From Dyadobacter sp. Leaf189 (GTDB taxonomy: Bacteria > Bacteroidota > Bacteroidia > Cytophagales > Spirosomataceae), in NCBI RefSeq assembly GCF_001424405.1, contig NZ_LMPS01000001.1, forward strand, positions 555,999 to 619,998: a stretch of 64,000 bases of DNA, written 5' to 3'. Under the pieces are notes generated by a model. It searched no databases. It was given only the letters and a program-made list of their open reading frames with translations, and was not told the DNA's origin. Each line of letters starts with the position of its first letter. The stretch's first letter is position 1. Made by a program: the position numbers and the translations under genes. Below are positions 55,357-63,412 of this stretch, one piece after another.

Positions 55357-57615
55357 CTATTTTGAAATCATTCCGAGGTACCTCCCCATCCAGTAGGGTA
55401 GCAGCCAGAACACAGGTTCGCGCTCTACCTCCGGGTTGCCTCCTGCTGCTGTCCAGGGGTTTTTGTCCCAGCGCACCGTCATTCTGATGCTGGGCGGCTG
55501 CAAAGTGCTCACCTGCTCATCTTCAAGCACGGGTGTACGCACAATGCGGATATCTTCTCTCGTCCGATGGTCGATCGGCCAGTCGATCAGGTCCAGCGGC
55601 GTGTCTGTCAGGAAATCAACGGAGTTCTGTAATTCGGCTTTTTGATCAAGAGTATAGTTGTAAATAAAGTTGATCAGCGGGTTGTGGTCGCCTTTCCGGT
55701 GGGTAAACCATTCTTCCAAATGCGTTTTGTAAAATTTCAAACGCTCAGGATCGGTTTCGCAGCGAATCAGTATTGGGTAGAGATATGCCTGCAGCATTAC
55801 ATCAAAATAGATAAACCAGGCCGGGTTTTGGCTTGTTATCTGCGCCATATTTTCCAGATAATGTTCCTTTTCGATCAGCCGGACATATTCCCGCTGGTAT
55901 TTCTCCTGACCGGTCATGAAGTGGGCGAGCTTGATGAATGCAAGTACCTCCATGGAATTCTGGTTTCGGTCGGGTAGCCACTCCGGGTTCCGGTTTAGGT
56001 CGTCGGGCGACCATACCGACCAGCGGGTATGCGTTCCGTCTACGTCCATCAGGTTCAGGTTGTGCGCCATCAGGTAATCCACCAGCTTAGTTACGTGCGC
56101 GGCAATGCGTTTTTTCTCTGCATTGTCAGCCACAAGCGTGTAATAGAAGTAATAGCCAAACATATGTCCGCACATCTCATCACTGCTGGTATCGCCTTTC
56201 CAAAGCCACTTTCCATCTTTTGACAAATGCCAGCGTGTTTCGACAGGCTTGAAACGCGGCTCTTTCACAAGTTCATCTGCTTTTTCGCGATCAGTGAATG
56301 TGCGGTTTTCGTCGTGCATGTGCTTCCATTCAGAAGGGATTATGGTTCTGGCGAAGAAGCCGCTGGTGCCGGTAACTTCCTGCAGGAGTGTCAAAAAGCC
56401 GAATGCTTTTTTTGCATTGTTTTTTGCTTCGGGATCTTTCGTGTCGGCATATCTGAAACTTTCCATGGCCAGGTAGTTGCCCGTGTACTCGCCGTCATTG
56501 TCGTCATCTTCCGGCTCCCACGAAGTTGTGTCGCCTGGTATTTTCAAATGTGCCTGCCCCGCGATCCAGGGCGCGCGAATGTGTCTTTTTGCAAGTACAT
56601 CGCTGAAAAACGCGCTTTTCTGTGCCAGCGTCATTTTCGTTTTCATGATCGCACTTACTCCTTTTGGTGTGGCGATCCAGGCATTTCCTTTTTTGTCAAA
56701 AGCAATATCATTGACCTGATCGTCCATCAGCCACCTTCTTGAAAAGAGCAGTGATCTGGTTCCATTCGGGCGAAGGCGGACTACTCCTTTTTGGGTACCA
56801 ACCCACATGGAGCTGTCGGGAGCGAGCCGCACAGTAGTTACATAGGTTGAGGGAAGTCCGTCTTCAACGGTCAGCTGCGACTGTTTTTTGTCCTCATTCC
56901 GGATAGTAACACCGCCCAGACCAGCTACCCAGAGTTTTTGGTCTGTATCAAAAGCCAAACCTTTCGCATAGCCGCTGATGAGGTCAGTGGTTTGATAAAA
57001 ATGTTGAAGCTCTTTTTCATTCCAATGGTATAAACCCACATCAGTAGCAATCCAGAGCCCGTTTTCTCTATCTGAGATCACATCCCTGACAGATCTGGCA
57101 AGCCTGCTTTTCTCACTTACAAACCCGGTTCCCTTATTTATCCAAAATCCATTTGGCCCGAGTACATATATACCATGAGTTGTGGTACAGATCGCGGAAA
57201 TGGGTCCTTTCGGTCCGTCGACTTTCGAAGCTACCCCATTTTCGTATTTGTAAAGCCCATTCCAGGTTCCAAGCCAGATAGTGGACGCGCTATCTTCTGC
57301 AATTGCGTAAGCCGGCCCGTCGTTTTCCCCGGATATTACCTTCGACCATTCAGGTATCCCATTTGGTTTTAAGTAAATCCCGTCACCAGTCGCAGCCCAG
57401 ATATTCGAATTCCGATCTACGAAAATGCGCCTTACTTCATTGGCAGATGGATTTGTTCCGATCACGAAAGTCTCGTGACGCTCCTGCCAGAAAGGCCGGT
57501 CTTGATACATTGCATTTACCTGTACCGGATCACCCTGCTTTTTACACGAAAAACAGCATTGTAGAACCAGGAAAATGAATGGCGCCAGACAGGCTTTGAA
57601 AACGCTCAGGTTCAT
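55357..57615 (-). CDS. Two-component-regulator-type propeller with C-terminal helical domain (paralogue B)
   Basis: A 752-aa lipoprotein (CCFSC lipobox region) and paralogue of the gene at 51939-54161. The propeller (about 45-340) has IWLGTWNGLYKYENG, MWVGTQKGVVRLRPNGTRSL and WIATPKGVSAI. The helical domain has DDDNDGEYTGNYLAMESFRY, KDPEAKNNAKKAFGFLTLLQ, TSSDEMCGHMFGYYFYY, PLDLIDWPIDHRTREDIRIV and the end LPYWMGRYLGMIS. The Trp of paralogue A at DGLW becomes Glu-Tyr here, suggesting a different ligand. Its ATG overlaps the stop of the kinase-phosphatase gene upstream by 4 bp. Confidence 0.8.
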   Translation of the reverse strand: MNLSVFKACLAPFIFLVLQCCFSCKKQGDPVQVNAMYQDRPFWQERHETFVIGTNPSANEVRRIFVDRNSNIWAATGDGIYLKPNGIPEWSKVISGENDGPAYAIAEDSASTIWLGTWNGLYKYENGVASKVDGPKGPISAICTTTHGIYVLGPNGFWINKGTGFVSEKSRLARSVRDVISDRENGLWIATDVGLYHWNEKELQHFYQTTDLISGYAKGLAFDTDQKLWVAGLGGVTIRNEDKKQSQLTVEDGLPSTYVTTVRLAPDSSMWVGTQKGVVRLRPNGTRSLLFSRRWLMDDQVNDIAFDKKGNAWIATPKGVSAIMKTKMTLAQKSAFFSDVLAKRHIRAPWIAGQAHLKIPGDTTSWEPEDDDNDGEYTGNYLAMESFRYADTKDPEAKNNAKKAFGFLTLLQEVTGTSGFFARTIIPSEWKHMHDENRTFTDREKADELVKEPRFKPVETRWHLSKDGKWLWKGDTSSDEMCGHMFGYYFYYTLVADNAEKKRIAAHVTKLVDYLMAHNLNLMDVDGTHTRWSVWSPDDLNRNPEWLPDRNQNSMEVLAFIKLAHFMTGQEKYQREYVRLIEKEHYLENMAQITSQNPAWFIYFDVMLQAYLYPILIRCETDPERLKFYKTHLEEWFTHRKGDHNPLINFIYNYTLDQKAELQNSVDFLTDTPLDLIDWPIDHRTREDIRIVRTPVLEDEQVSTLQPPSIRMTVRWDKNPWTAAGGNPEVEREPVFWLLPYWMGRYLGMISK

Positions 57616-59537
57616 GCCTCAGGGTAGTTGACACCTTCCTGGAACAGCAGCCCGATCAGTTTTTTATATTGAGAAAAATCTGGTATCAGCAACTGTGCAC
57701 CCGCTTTGACCAGTCTGGGACGCTTTCCCGGATTGTGTCCGAAGCGTTGTAATTCATTACTGGTGATGCCTACCGCAATTCCCCCTGCTCGCCGACCTTC
57801 CCTGATCTCGTCGGGACCGTCGCCAAAAACTGCCAGCTCATTGCCCCGCAATCCATTCTCCTGAATAATTTTTTCAATGATCATCTTTTTGGAAAACTTG
57901 GTGTAATCCCTCAATGCACCATAAATGCCGCCATCAAATAAATGCGCATAGCCCAGCATCTCGGCTTCATGTTTTACATCCTCTACATCGGTTCCGCTGG
58001 CGAGGTATAGTGTTACGCCACGCGTTTTAAGCTCCTGCAGGAATGCAACTGCACCTTTCATCGTATAATCGTCGGTACTGAGCTCACCTTTCACAAGCTT
58101 GTCCATTCGCTTGCTTACCATTTCCATTAATCCATTATTGTAAAGTTCCTTATACTGAAACTTATCGAGGATCTCATTCTCCGGAACATAACCGAACTCG
58201 CGCACCAGCTTGACCAAACCTTCCATTTGGTAAATGGTTTGGATACCTGTGGTTTTATGGATAAACTGTTTGACTTCGCCGGTAACTTTCTGGAAAGTAC
58301 CAGCATCAATGGTATCATAATGATCTCCGAGGATAGCTTTCATCATTACCGGCTCCATAATCTCTTCCCAACCCTGCCGCAGCGAGCTGATCGTGCCGTC
58401 ATGATCAAACACTGCATAACGTATGTGTCCCATTTTTTCCAGCACACCGGGAACGGACAGCTCAAAGTCAGTTTCAGACACGTAAGTAGCACTACGCTCG
58501 TTTTCTGCCAGGTCTGCATTGTATATGTAATCGGGATCTTTGCTGATCAGCAGGATTTCTTGCGGACTCGCAGTTCCTGTTGTGAACAGCTTCTGCACAG
58601 TCACTGCAGCCGCGAAGTTCCCGAAATGCGCAGCTTCTTCGGGAGCGATACCTGCGGCTACGCAAAGTGTAATCGCACTGATCGCCGTGTCGCCTGCACC
58701 AACAGTATCCAGCTTGTTTTTGAGTTGCAACCCGAGTACTTCGTGATAACCATTTTGGTCAAATGCAATAATCCCCCGCTCGCCGCAGGTCACAAAAACA
58801 GGCTTTTGGGAACGTTCAAATATTTGTGTTCCGTATTTAAGCACGTCACTGACGGGGATGTGTTCGTCTGGTCCTGGCTGCAAACCTGCGAGTGAAGCAA
58901 TTTCACGGTCGTTGGCTTTCAGGTAGGTATTTGAAAACCGGTCATTGAAATGCCGCGAATCGAGCATCACAATCTTGTTATTGTATTTTGCAAAAAGCGC
59001 GTTTGCAGCAGTTATAAAGGCTTCATTGTTAATGCTGCCGGTTACCTGCTGGTTGAAAATCAATGCATCGCACTCCTGTAATGCAGTTTCAAGCGCCGCA
59101 AGGATCTTCTGATCTGTCTCCGCACTTCTTTGGTTGAATACCCCGAAGTCAATCCGCGGCTGCTCTTTTCCCTCGACAATGCGTTTCAGGTAGCAGTAGG
59201 TCGTGAATTTTTCCTCCTGGACAAACAGCGAGCCGGTATCTGCGCCAAGCTGCTGCAACTGGGCAGTTAGCTCTCTTCCCTGCATATCGTGCCCAACTGC
59301 GCCAATTACCCGGATTTCGGCCGGGTTCAAAGCGGAAAGATTGGCCACTACATTGCCCGCTCCGCCGGGTGTATAATAATGCGTTGCAACTGCCTCGGTC
59401 CATAATCCGGTTTCAATGGAAATTTCCGAGCCGGCTTTATCCATAACCCAATACGAATCCAGGCAGAAGTCGCCGTAAACAGCGATTTTCACTCCTTTTA
59501 TTTTGTCAAGGATGGTTGCAATGCGATTCTCGTTCAT
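57612..59537 (-). CDS. PfkB sugar kinase fused to HAD phosphatase
   Basis: A 641-aa cytoplasmic fusion. Residues about 1-335 are a PfkB kinase close to the HldE/RfaE-like branch: IAVYGDFCLDSYWVMDKAGS, TPGGAGNVVANLSAL and the catalytic motif DTVGAGDTAIS with its Asp near 283. Residues about 370-641 are a HAD-superfamily phosphatase: nucleophile Asp in FDHDGTISSLR (near 377), ASGTDVEDV, and GDGPDEIREGRRAG (near 572). Both active sites look complete. It heads the operon and is followed, with a 4-bp overlap, by paralogue B. A sugar phosphorylated at one position and dephosphorylated at another is conceivable but unproven. Confidence 0.88.
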   Translation of the reverse strand: MNENRIATILDKIKGVKIAVYGDFCLDSYWVMDKAGSEISIETGLWTEAVATHYYTPGGAGNVVANLSALNPAEIRVIGAVGHDMQGRELTAQLQQLGADTGSLFVQEEKFTTYCYLKRIVEGKEQPRIDFGVFNQRSAETDQKILAALETALQECDALIFNQQVTGSINNEAFITAANALFAKYNNKIVMLDSRHFNDRFSNTYLKANDREIASLAGLQPGPDEHIPVSDVLKYGTQIFERSQKPVFVTCGERGIIAFDQNGYHEVLGLQLKNKLDTVGAGDTAISAITLCVAAGIAPEEAAHFGNFAAAVTVQKLFTTGTASPQEILLISKDPDYIYNADLAENERSATYVSETDFELSVPGVLEKMGHIRYAVFDHDGTISSLRQGWEEIMEPVMMKAILGDHYDTIDAGTFQKVTGEVKQFIHKTTGIQTIYQMEGLVKLVREFGYVPENEILDKFQYKELYNNGLMEMVSKRMDKLVKGELSTDDYTMKGAVAFLQELKTRGVTLYLASGTDVEDVKHEAEMLGYAHLFDGGIYGALRDYTKFSKKMIIEKIIQENGLRGNELAVFGDGPDEIREGRRAGGIAVGITSNELQRFGHNPGKRPRLVKAGAQLLIPDFSQYKKLIGLLFQEGVNYPEA

Positions 59538-60079
59538 GCGGTGTAAGCTGATGCGGTTTGAAATCGGTTTCTGTTGTCGGCTATTATACTCTTCATAATT
59601 GATCGCGGGCTATCCCGGGTTGTGCTCATTTGTCCGGGCCTTTAAATAATTGTTAAAAAATCTTGTGACCAAATCGCGGAATGTGCGTCTAAATAGTCGC
59701 ATACATGCCCGGGAAAAGGAAAATCGGGAAAAATGTAAACCCAGTACTATGTATTTATAATCAAACTGTTAAATAAAATGGCTTTGCGCAAAATGAAGAT
59801 ATTTTTACGCAGTTTGCGATTTGCAATTCAATACAGTGATGTAGTTTTATCAAACATTTACAGAACACCACTCAAAAGAAAACGTTACTGAGCTTTATAG
59901 CGGCAAAACAATCGGCTGAACAGTACGCATTTCGACCAACAAAATTTTACAAAACAGTATTGATACAATTAAAAAGACCCGTGTAAGCTAAATAGGCTTA
60001 TCAATTGAATAATTATGATTTTGTAAAGATTGAATATTCGGATTTACCCTTTTTCTATATACAATAACCCTGAACTACC
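59538..60079. other. 542-bp intergenic region, divergent promoters
   Basis: AT-rich non-coding sequence between the start of the kinase-phosphatase operon (minus) and the ECF sigma gene (plus). No ORF of plausible composition, tRNA or repeat of the main family is visible. It must hold both promoters. I could not identify a confident -33 TTTG / -7 TAnnTTTG pair for either gene. Confidence 0.6.
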
Positions 60080-60619
60080 GTGGCCTACCCTGACGAAAAC
60101 ACCCTGCGCAAAGTAACAGAAGGCGATGAAGCTGCTTTTGCCGAATTGTACAACCATTTCAAATCTCCCGCGCTGAGATTTACAGCCTCTTTGCTCAAAG
60201 ATGAAGAGGAAGCTGAAAACATGGTTCAGGATGTATTTATCAAGATTTGGGTCAAGCGCGCGCACATCAAGCCTGACTATAATTTCAACTCCTACCTCTT
60301 TACCTGTCTGCGCAATATGGCTTTTGACCATTTCAAAAAAGTGGAGAAAAGCGAGCAGCTGCGCAGGAATTATATGGAGGCGATCAGGGCAGCAGGTGAA
60401 GAAGAAAAAGAGGAAAACGAAAGAAGGCTGAACCTCGTACAGGCGGCTGTTGACTCACTTTCTGTGAAAAGAAAGCAGATACTGAAACTCAACATTGAAG
60501 AAGGGAAATCCTATCAGGAGATCGCCGAATTTCTCAGGATATCAAAAAATACTGTTAAGAATCAACTGGTTAAAGCGAAGCAGATTTTGCGCGATAAGGT
60601 TGATTTTGCGACGGTTTAA
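60080..60619 (+). CDS. ECF RNA polymerase sigma factor
   Basis: A 179-aa group IV sigma factor. Region 2 (about 12-75) has DEAAFAELYNHFKSPALRFT and NMVQDVFIKIWVKRAHIKPD; region 4 (about 120-170) has VDSLSVKRKQILKLNIEEGK and YQEIAEFLRISKNTVKNQLV. The start codon is GTG (60080). In Bacteroidota such sigma factors are commonly followed by a FecR-like anti-sigma factor, often with a SusC/D or TonB receptor. Here a strong terminator follows the stop, so the gene stands alone and its regulator lies elsewhere. Confidence 0.92.
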   Translation: MAYPDENTLRKVTEGDEAAFAELYNHFKSPALRFTASLLKDEEEAENMVQDVFIKIWVKRAHIKPDYNFNSYLFTCLRNMAFDHFKKVEKSEQLRRNYMEAIRAAGEEEKEENERRLNLVQAAVDSLSVKRKQILKLNIEEGKSYQEIAEFLRISKNTVKNQLVKAKQILRDKVDFATV

Positions 60620-60644
60620 ACCATACTACATTCCTAAATCCAAC

Positions 60645-60679
60645 AAAAAACCAGAAACTGTGCAGGTTTCTGGTTTTTT
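60645..60679. terminator. Bidirectional intrinsic terminator
   Basis: Perfect 14-bp arms (60645-60658 and 60666-60679) with a 7-nt loop; the arms begin with A6 and end with T6, so it works in both directions. It serves the sigma gene and the convergent lgt-lipoprotein operon. Confidence 0.93.
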
Positions 60680-60696
60680 GTTTTGTTAAGAGTATG

Positions 60697-61305
60697 TTAT
60701 TTCAACTCACCCAGTTCAGCAAGTCCGATTGAGCTTAAAGCCTCTTTAAGTTGGTCGATCGTTAAGTTGTTTCCCTCGACGTTTACTACGTAGCGATCGG
60801 CAACAAGGATGTTGATTTCTCCCGATTTACTTTGGGTATCGTACTTTTCAAATGCCTTGTAACCTTCGAGCGTGGTTGTTTTTTCGTAGCCGGTGGCTGT
60901 TTCTTTGTCAATATCTGCCATAGACCAGGTTGCAAGCGCCATGGTAGATACGCCGGCAATGCCGCCGGTATCCACAATTTCTATTTCAAGGTTTGTATCG
61001 CCGTTCTTGTAAGTGGCCTGCGCGGTGGATACGGTAAAGCCCATTGCACCTGACTTTTCACCACTGGATTCGACGCGTTTGAGCCCGATCAGTTTGCCTG
61101 GAAGTAAATCTTTGAGCTTTCTGAAATCAACAGGATCCACCGTTTCGCCGTTTCCCATTGCTTTTGCTTTGTCGGTGAGCGCCTGTAATGCGCCCGAAGC
61201 GGTTTCAGTACTGTCGGCTTCATCAGCAGCATTGTCTTTTCCGTTACATCCACCCAAAATCAGGGAAGCAGAAAGAAGCAGCGCGAAGATCGGTTGAGTT
61301 TTCAT
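60697..61305 (-). CDS. Hypothetical lipoprotein (202 aa)
   Basis: Lipoprotein with signal and lipobox (ILGGCNG) followed by an acidic, low-complexity linker (NAADEADSTETAS). The globular part (about 60-200) includes VDPVDFRKLKDLLPGKLIGL, AQATYKNGDTNLEIEIVDTG and INILVADRYVVNVEGNNLTI. I recognise no characterised family. It is 6 bp downstream of lgt, whose product would lipidate it, and the operon ends at the bidirectional terminator. Confidence 0.75.
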   Translation of the reverse strand: MKTQPIFALLLSASLILGGCNGKDNAADEADSTETASGALQALTDKAKAMGNGETVDPVDFRKLKDLLPGKLIGLKRVESSGEKSGAMGFTVSTAQATYKNGDTNLEIEIVDTGGIAGVSTMALATWSMADIDKETATGYEKTTTLEGYKAFEKYDTQSKSGEINILVADRYVVNVEGNNLTIDQLKEALSSIGLAELGELK

Positions 61306-61311
61306 TCCACC

Positions 61312-62175
61312 TTATCGGTTGTGCCTTACCGGAATATGCTGACTGCCCTCTGCCTGTTGAAGAGGGTTCTTGCGTGACTGGACAATGAAATAAATACCCA
61401 GCAACACCGCAGGAATACTCAGTATCTGGCCCATGTTCAGTGCATAATTGTTCTCGAAGGCTTCCTGGTTTTCTTTCAAAAACTCATACAGGAAACGCAG
61501 CGTGAATACCCAAACCAGGAACACGCCTACCATCAAACCTCTCGGCGTGGCAGCTTTGTATTTGTTCCAGATCCAGCAAAGCACAAACACAAGTATGAAG
61601 CAGGAAATGGATTCGTATAACTGAGCCGGATGGCGTGGTATCTGGCGGAATTCGGTGTTATGTAAAAAAACAAAACCCCATGGAAGATCGGTCGGCTTGC
61701 CAACGATCTCGGAGTTCATCAGGTTACCAAAGCGAATGAATGCACCACCAAGCGCGACGGTGATAATAATGCGGTCTATGACATAAAAGAAGGTTTGCCC
61801 GGTTCCTTTGCGGGATCGTGCATACAACCACAATCCGATAATCACACCAATAGCCGCACCGTGGCTTGCCAGCCCGGAGTAAGGAGGTATAATGACTTCG
61901 AGCGGATTTCTGAAAAGTGTTTCCGGTTCATAAAAGAGGAAATGCCCGACACGCGCGCCTATCACAATCGACAGCACCATGATCAGCGTGAGCGAATCGA
62001 TATCTTCGAGCGACCGTCCTTCTTTTTTGAAAATGTAAATGACAATTTGCTGGCCTATCAGGAAACCAAGCGCGAAAAGCAATCCGTACCAGCGAACAGG
62101 GAAGGGGCCGAGCCCGAAGATTTCGGGTATGGTAAATATTTCGGGACTTGCATCCCAAAGAATGTACGAAATCAT
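61312..62175 (-). CDS. lgt: Prolipoprotein diacylglyceryl transferase
   Basis: A 287-aa inner-membrane enzyme that moves diacylglycerol from phosphatidylglycerol to the lipobox cysteine, the first step of lipoprotein maturation. About seven membrane helices are seen. Motifs are VRWYGLLFALGFLIG, GARVGHFLFYEPE, PYSGLASHGAAIGVIIGLWL (conserved His), IRFGNLMNSEIVGKPT (signature), RHPAQLYESI and the C-terminal GQILSIPAVLLGIYFI. The length matches the family. It is essential in most Gram-negative bacteria, and the window's many lipoproteins depend on it. Confidence 0.96.
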   Translation of the reverse strand: MISYILWDASPEIFTIPEIFGLGPFPVRWYGLLFALGFLIGQQIVIYIFKKEGRSLEDIDSLTLIMVLSIVIGARVGHFLFYEPETLFRNPLEVIIPPYSGLASHGAAIGVIIGLWLYARSRKGTGQTFFYVIDRIIITVALGGAFIRFGNLMNSEIVGKPTDLPWGFVFLHNTEFRQIPRHPAQLYESISCFILVFVLCWIWNKYKAATPRGLMVGVFLVWVFTLRFLYEFLKENQEAFENNYALNMGQILSIPAVLLGIYFIVQSRKNPLQQAEGSQHIPVRHNR

Positions 62176-62224
62176 GCTAAAGGGTGTTATTTGTCAAAGA
62201 TACTATTTTGAGACAAGAAGATAA

Positions 62225-62434
62225 ATGAAATTTTTACTCATAGGATTGGTCCGGATTTACCAGGGAGTACTGTCCCCATATCTCCCGAATTCGTGCCGGT
62301 ATACGCCCACCTGCTCGCAGTATATGATTGAGGCTGTGCAGAAACACGGCGCTATAAAAGGCGGCTGGCTGGGTCTGAAACGCCTTTCCAGGTGTCACCC
62401 CTGGGGCGGCCACGGCCACGATCCCGTACCTTGA
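62225..62434 (+). CDS. yidD: Membrane protein insertion efficiency factor YidD
   Basis: A 69-aa basic membrane-associated protein with the YidD signature: [24 protein letters not shown] start (here [16 protein letters not shown]), [37 protein letters not shown]. The three Cys of the family are kept. It assists YidC-dependent insertion. It is divergent from lgt (49 bp) and its stop touches the stop of the convergent moxR-like gene. The usual rpmH-rnpA-yidC context is absent. Confidence 0.95.
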   Translation: MKFLLIGLVRIYQGVLSPYLPNSCRYTPTCSQYMIEAVQKHGAIKGGWLGLKRLSRCHPWGGHGHDPVP

Positions 62435-63388
62435 TCAGCCGATCGCTACTTTCCTTAGAATGGAATCAATGATGGTCATGGTCTTCACACCATCGGCCTC
62501 AGCTTCGTAGTTGAGCAATATCCGGTGGTTCATAATATCGGGAGCAAGTTCCTTGATATCTTCCGGCAAAACATAGTCCCGCCCTTCTAGATAGGCCAGC
62601 GCCTTGGCTGCGCGGTTGAGGTAAATCGTAGCTCTGGGCGACACTCCGAACTGAATATACCTGGCTTCATCCCGCAAGCCGTAGTCCAGCGGGCGGCGCG
62701 TTGCAAACACCAGCTCGATAATGTACCGTTCCAGCGTGTCGGAAATGTTCACCTTATTCACATTGTCACGGATTGCGAAGATATCCTCTTTGTTCAGTAT
62801 CGGCCGGATCTGGTAGTCATAGTTGATATCCGACATCCGCCGCATTACTTCCAGCTCTTTGGCCTTATCGAGGTAATCGACGTAGACTTTCATCATAAAC
62901 CGGTCGATCTGAGCTTCGGGTAGTGGATAGGTTCCTTCCTGTTCAACGGGGTTTTGCGTAGCAAGCACGACAAACGGGCGGTCGAGCAGGTAAGTTTCAT
63001 CTCCGATCGTCACCTGTTTTTCCTGCATTGCTTCGAGCAATGCAGACTGCACTTTGGCCGGGGACCGGTTTACTTCATCGGCGAGGATCAGGTTGGAGAA
63101 GATAGGTCCTTTTTTTACCTCGTAGTCACCAATTTTGGGTTTGTAAATCATTGTACCGATCAAATCGGCGGGAAGCAGGTCCGGTGTAAACTGGATCCGC
63201 TTGAATTCAAGGTGAAGTACTTTCGCCATGACATTGATGGTCAATGTTTTGGCAAGACCCGGAACGCCTTCCAGCAAAATATGTCCTCCCGTGAAGAGCC
63301 CGATCAGCAGCCGGTTCAGCAGCTTATCCTGCCCAACCACTACCTTTCCCATCTCGTCAAGTACTTCCTTAATTTTTTCTATATACAT
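62435..63388 (-). CDS. MoxR family AAA+ ATPase
   Basis: A 317-aa cytoplasmic ATPase with Walker A GVPGLAKT near residue 40, Walker B ILADEVNRSPAKVQSALLEA, sensor segment VVLATQNPVEQEGTYPLPEA, QIDRFMMKVYVDY and the C-terminal lid RRPLDYGLRDEARYIQFGVS, ATIYLNRAAKALAYLEGRDY. MoxR proteins act as chaperone-like partners of VWA-domain proteins, often encoded next to DUF58 and VWA genes; those are not in the window and may lie elsewhere. It is 24 bp downstream of prmC. Confidence 0.93.
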   Translation of the reverse strand: MYIEKIKEVLDEMGKVVVGQDKLLNRLLIGLFTGGHILLEGVPGLAKTLTINVMAKVLHLEFKRIQFTPDLLPADLIGTMIYKPKIGDYEVKKGPIFSNLILADEVNRSPAKVQSALLEAMQEKQVTIGDETYLLDRPFVVLATQNPVEQEGTYPLPEAQIDRFMMKVYVDYLDKAKELEVMRRMSDINYDYQIRPILNKEDIFAIRDNVNKVNISDTLERYIIELVFATRRPLDYGLRDEARYIQFGVSPRATIYLNRAAKALAYLEGRDYVLPEDIKELAPDIMNHRILLNYEAEADGVKTMTIIDSILRKVAIG

Positions 63389-63412
63389 CTATCAGAGTCT
63401 TTTACGGCAGGC

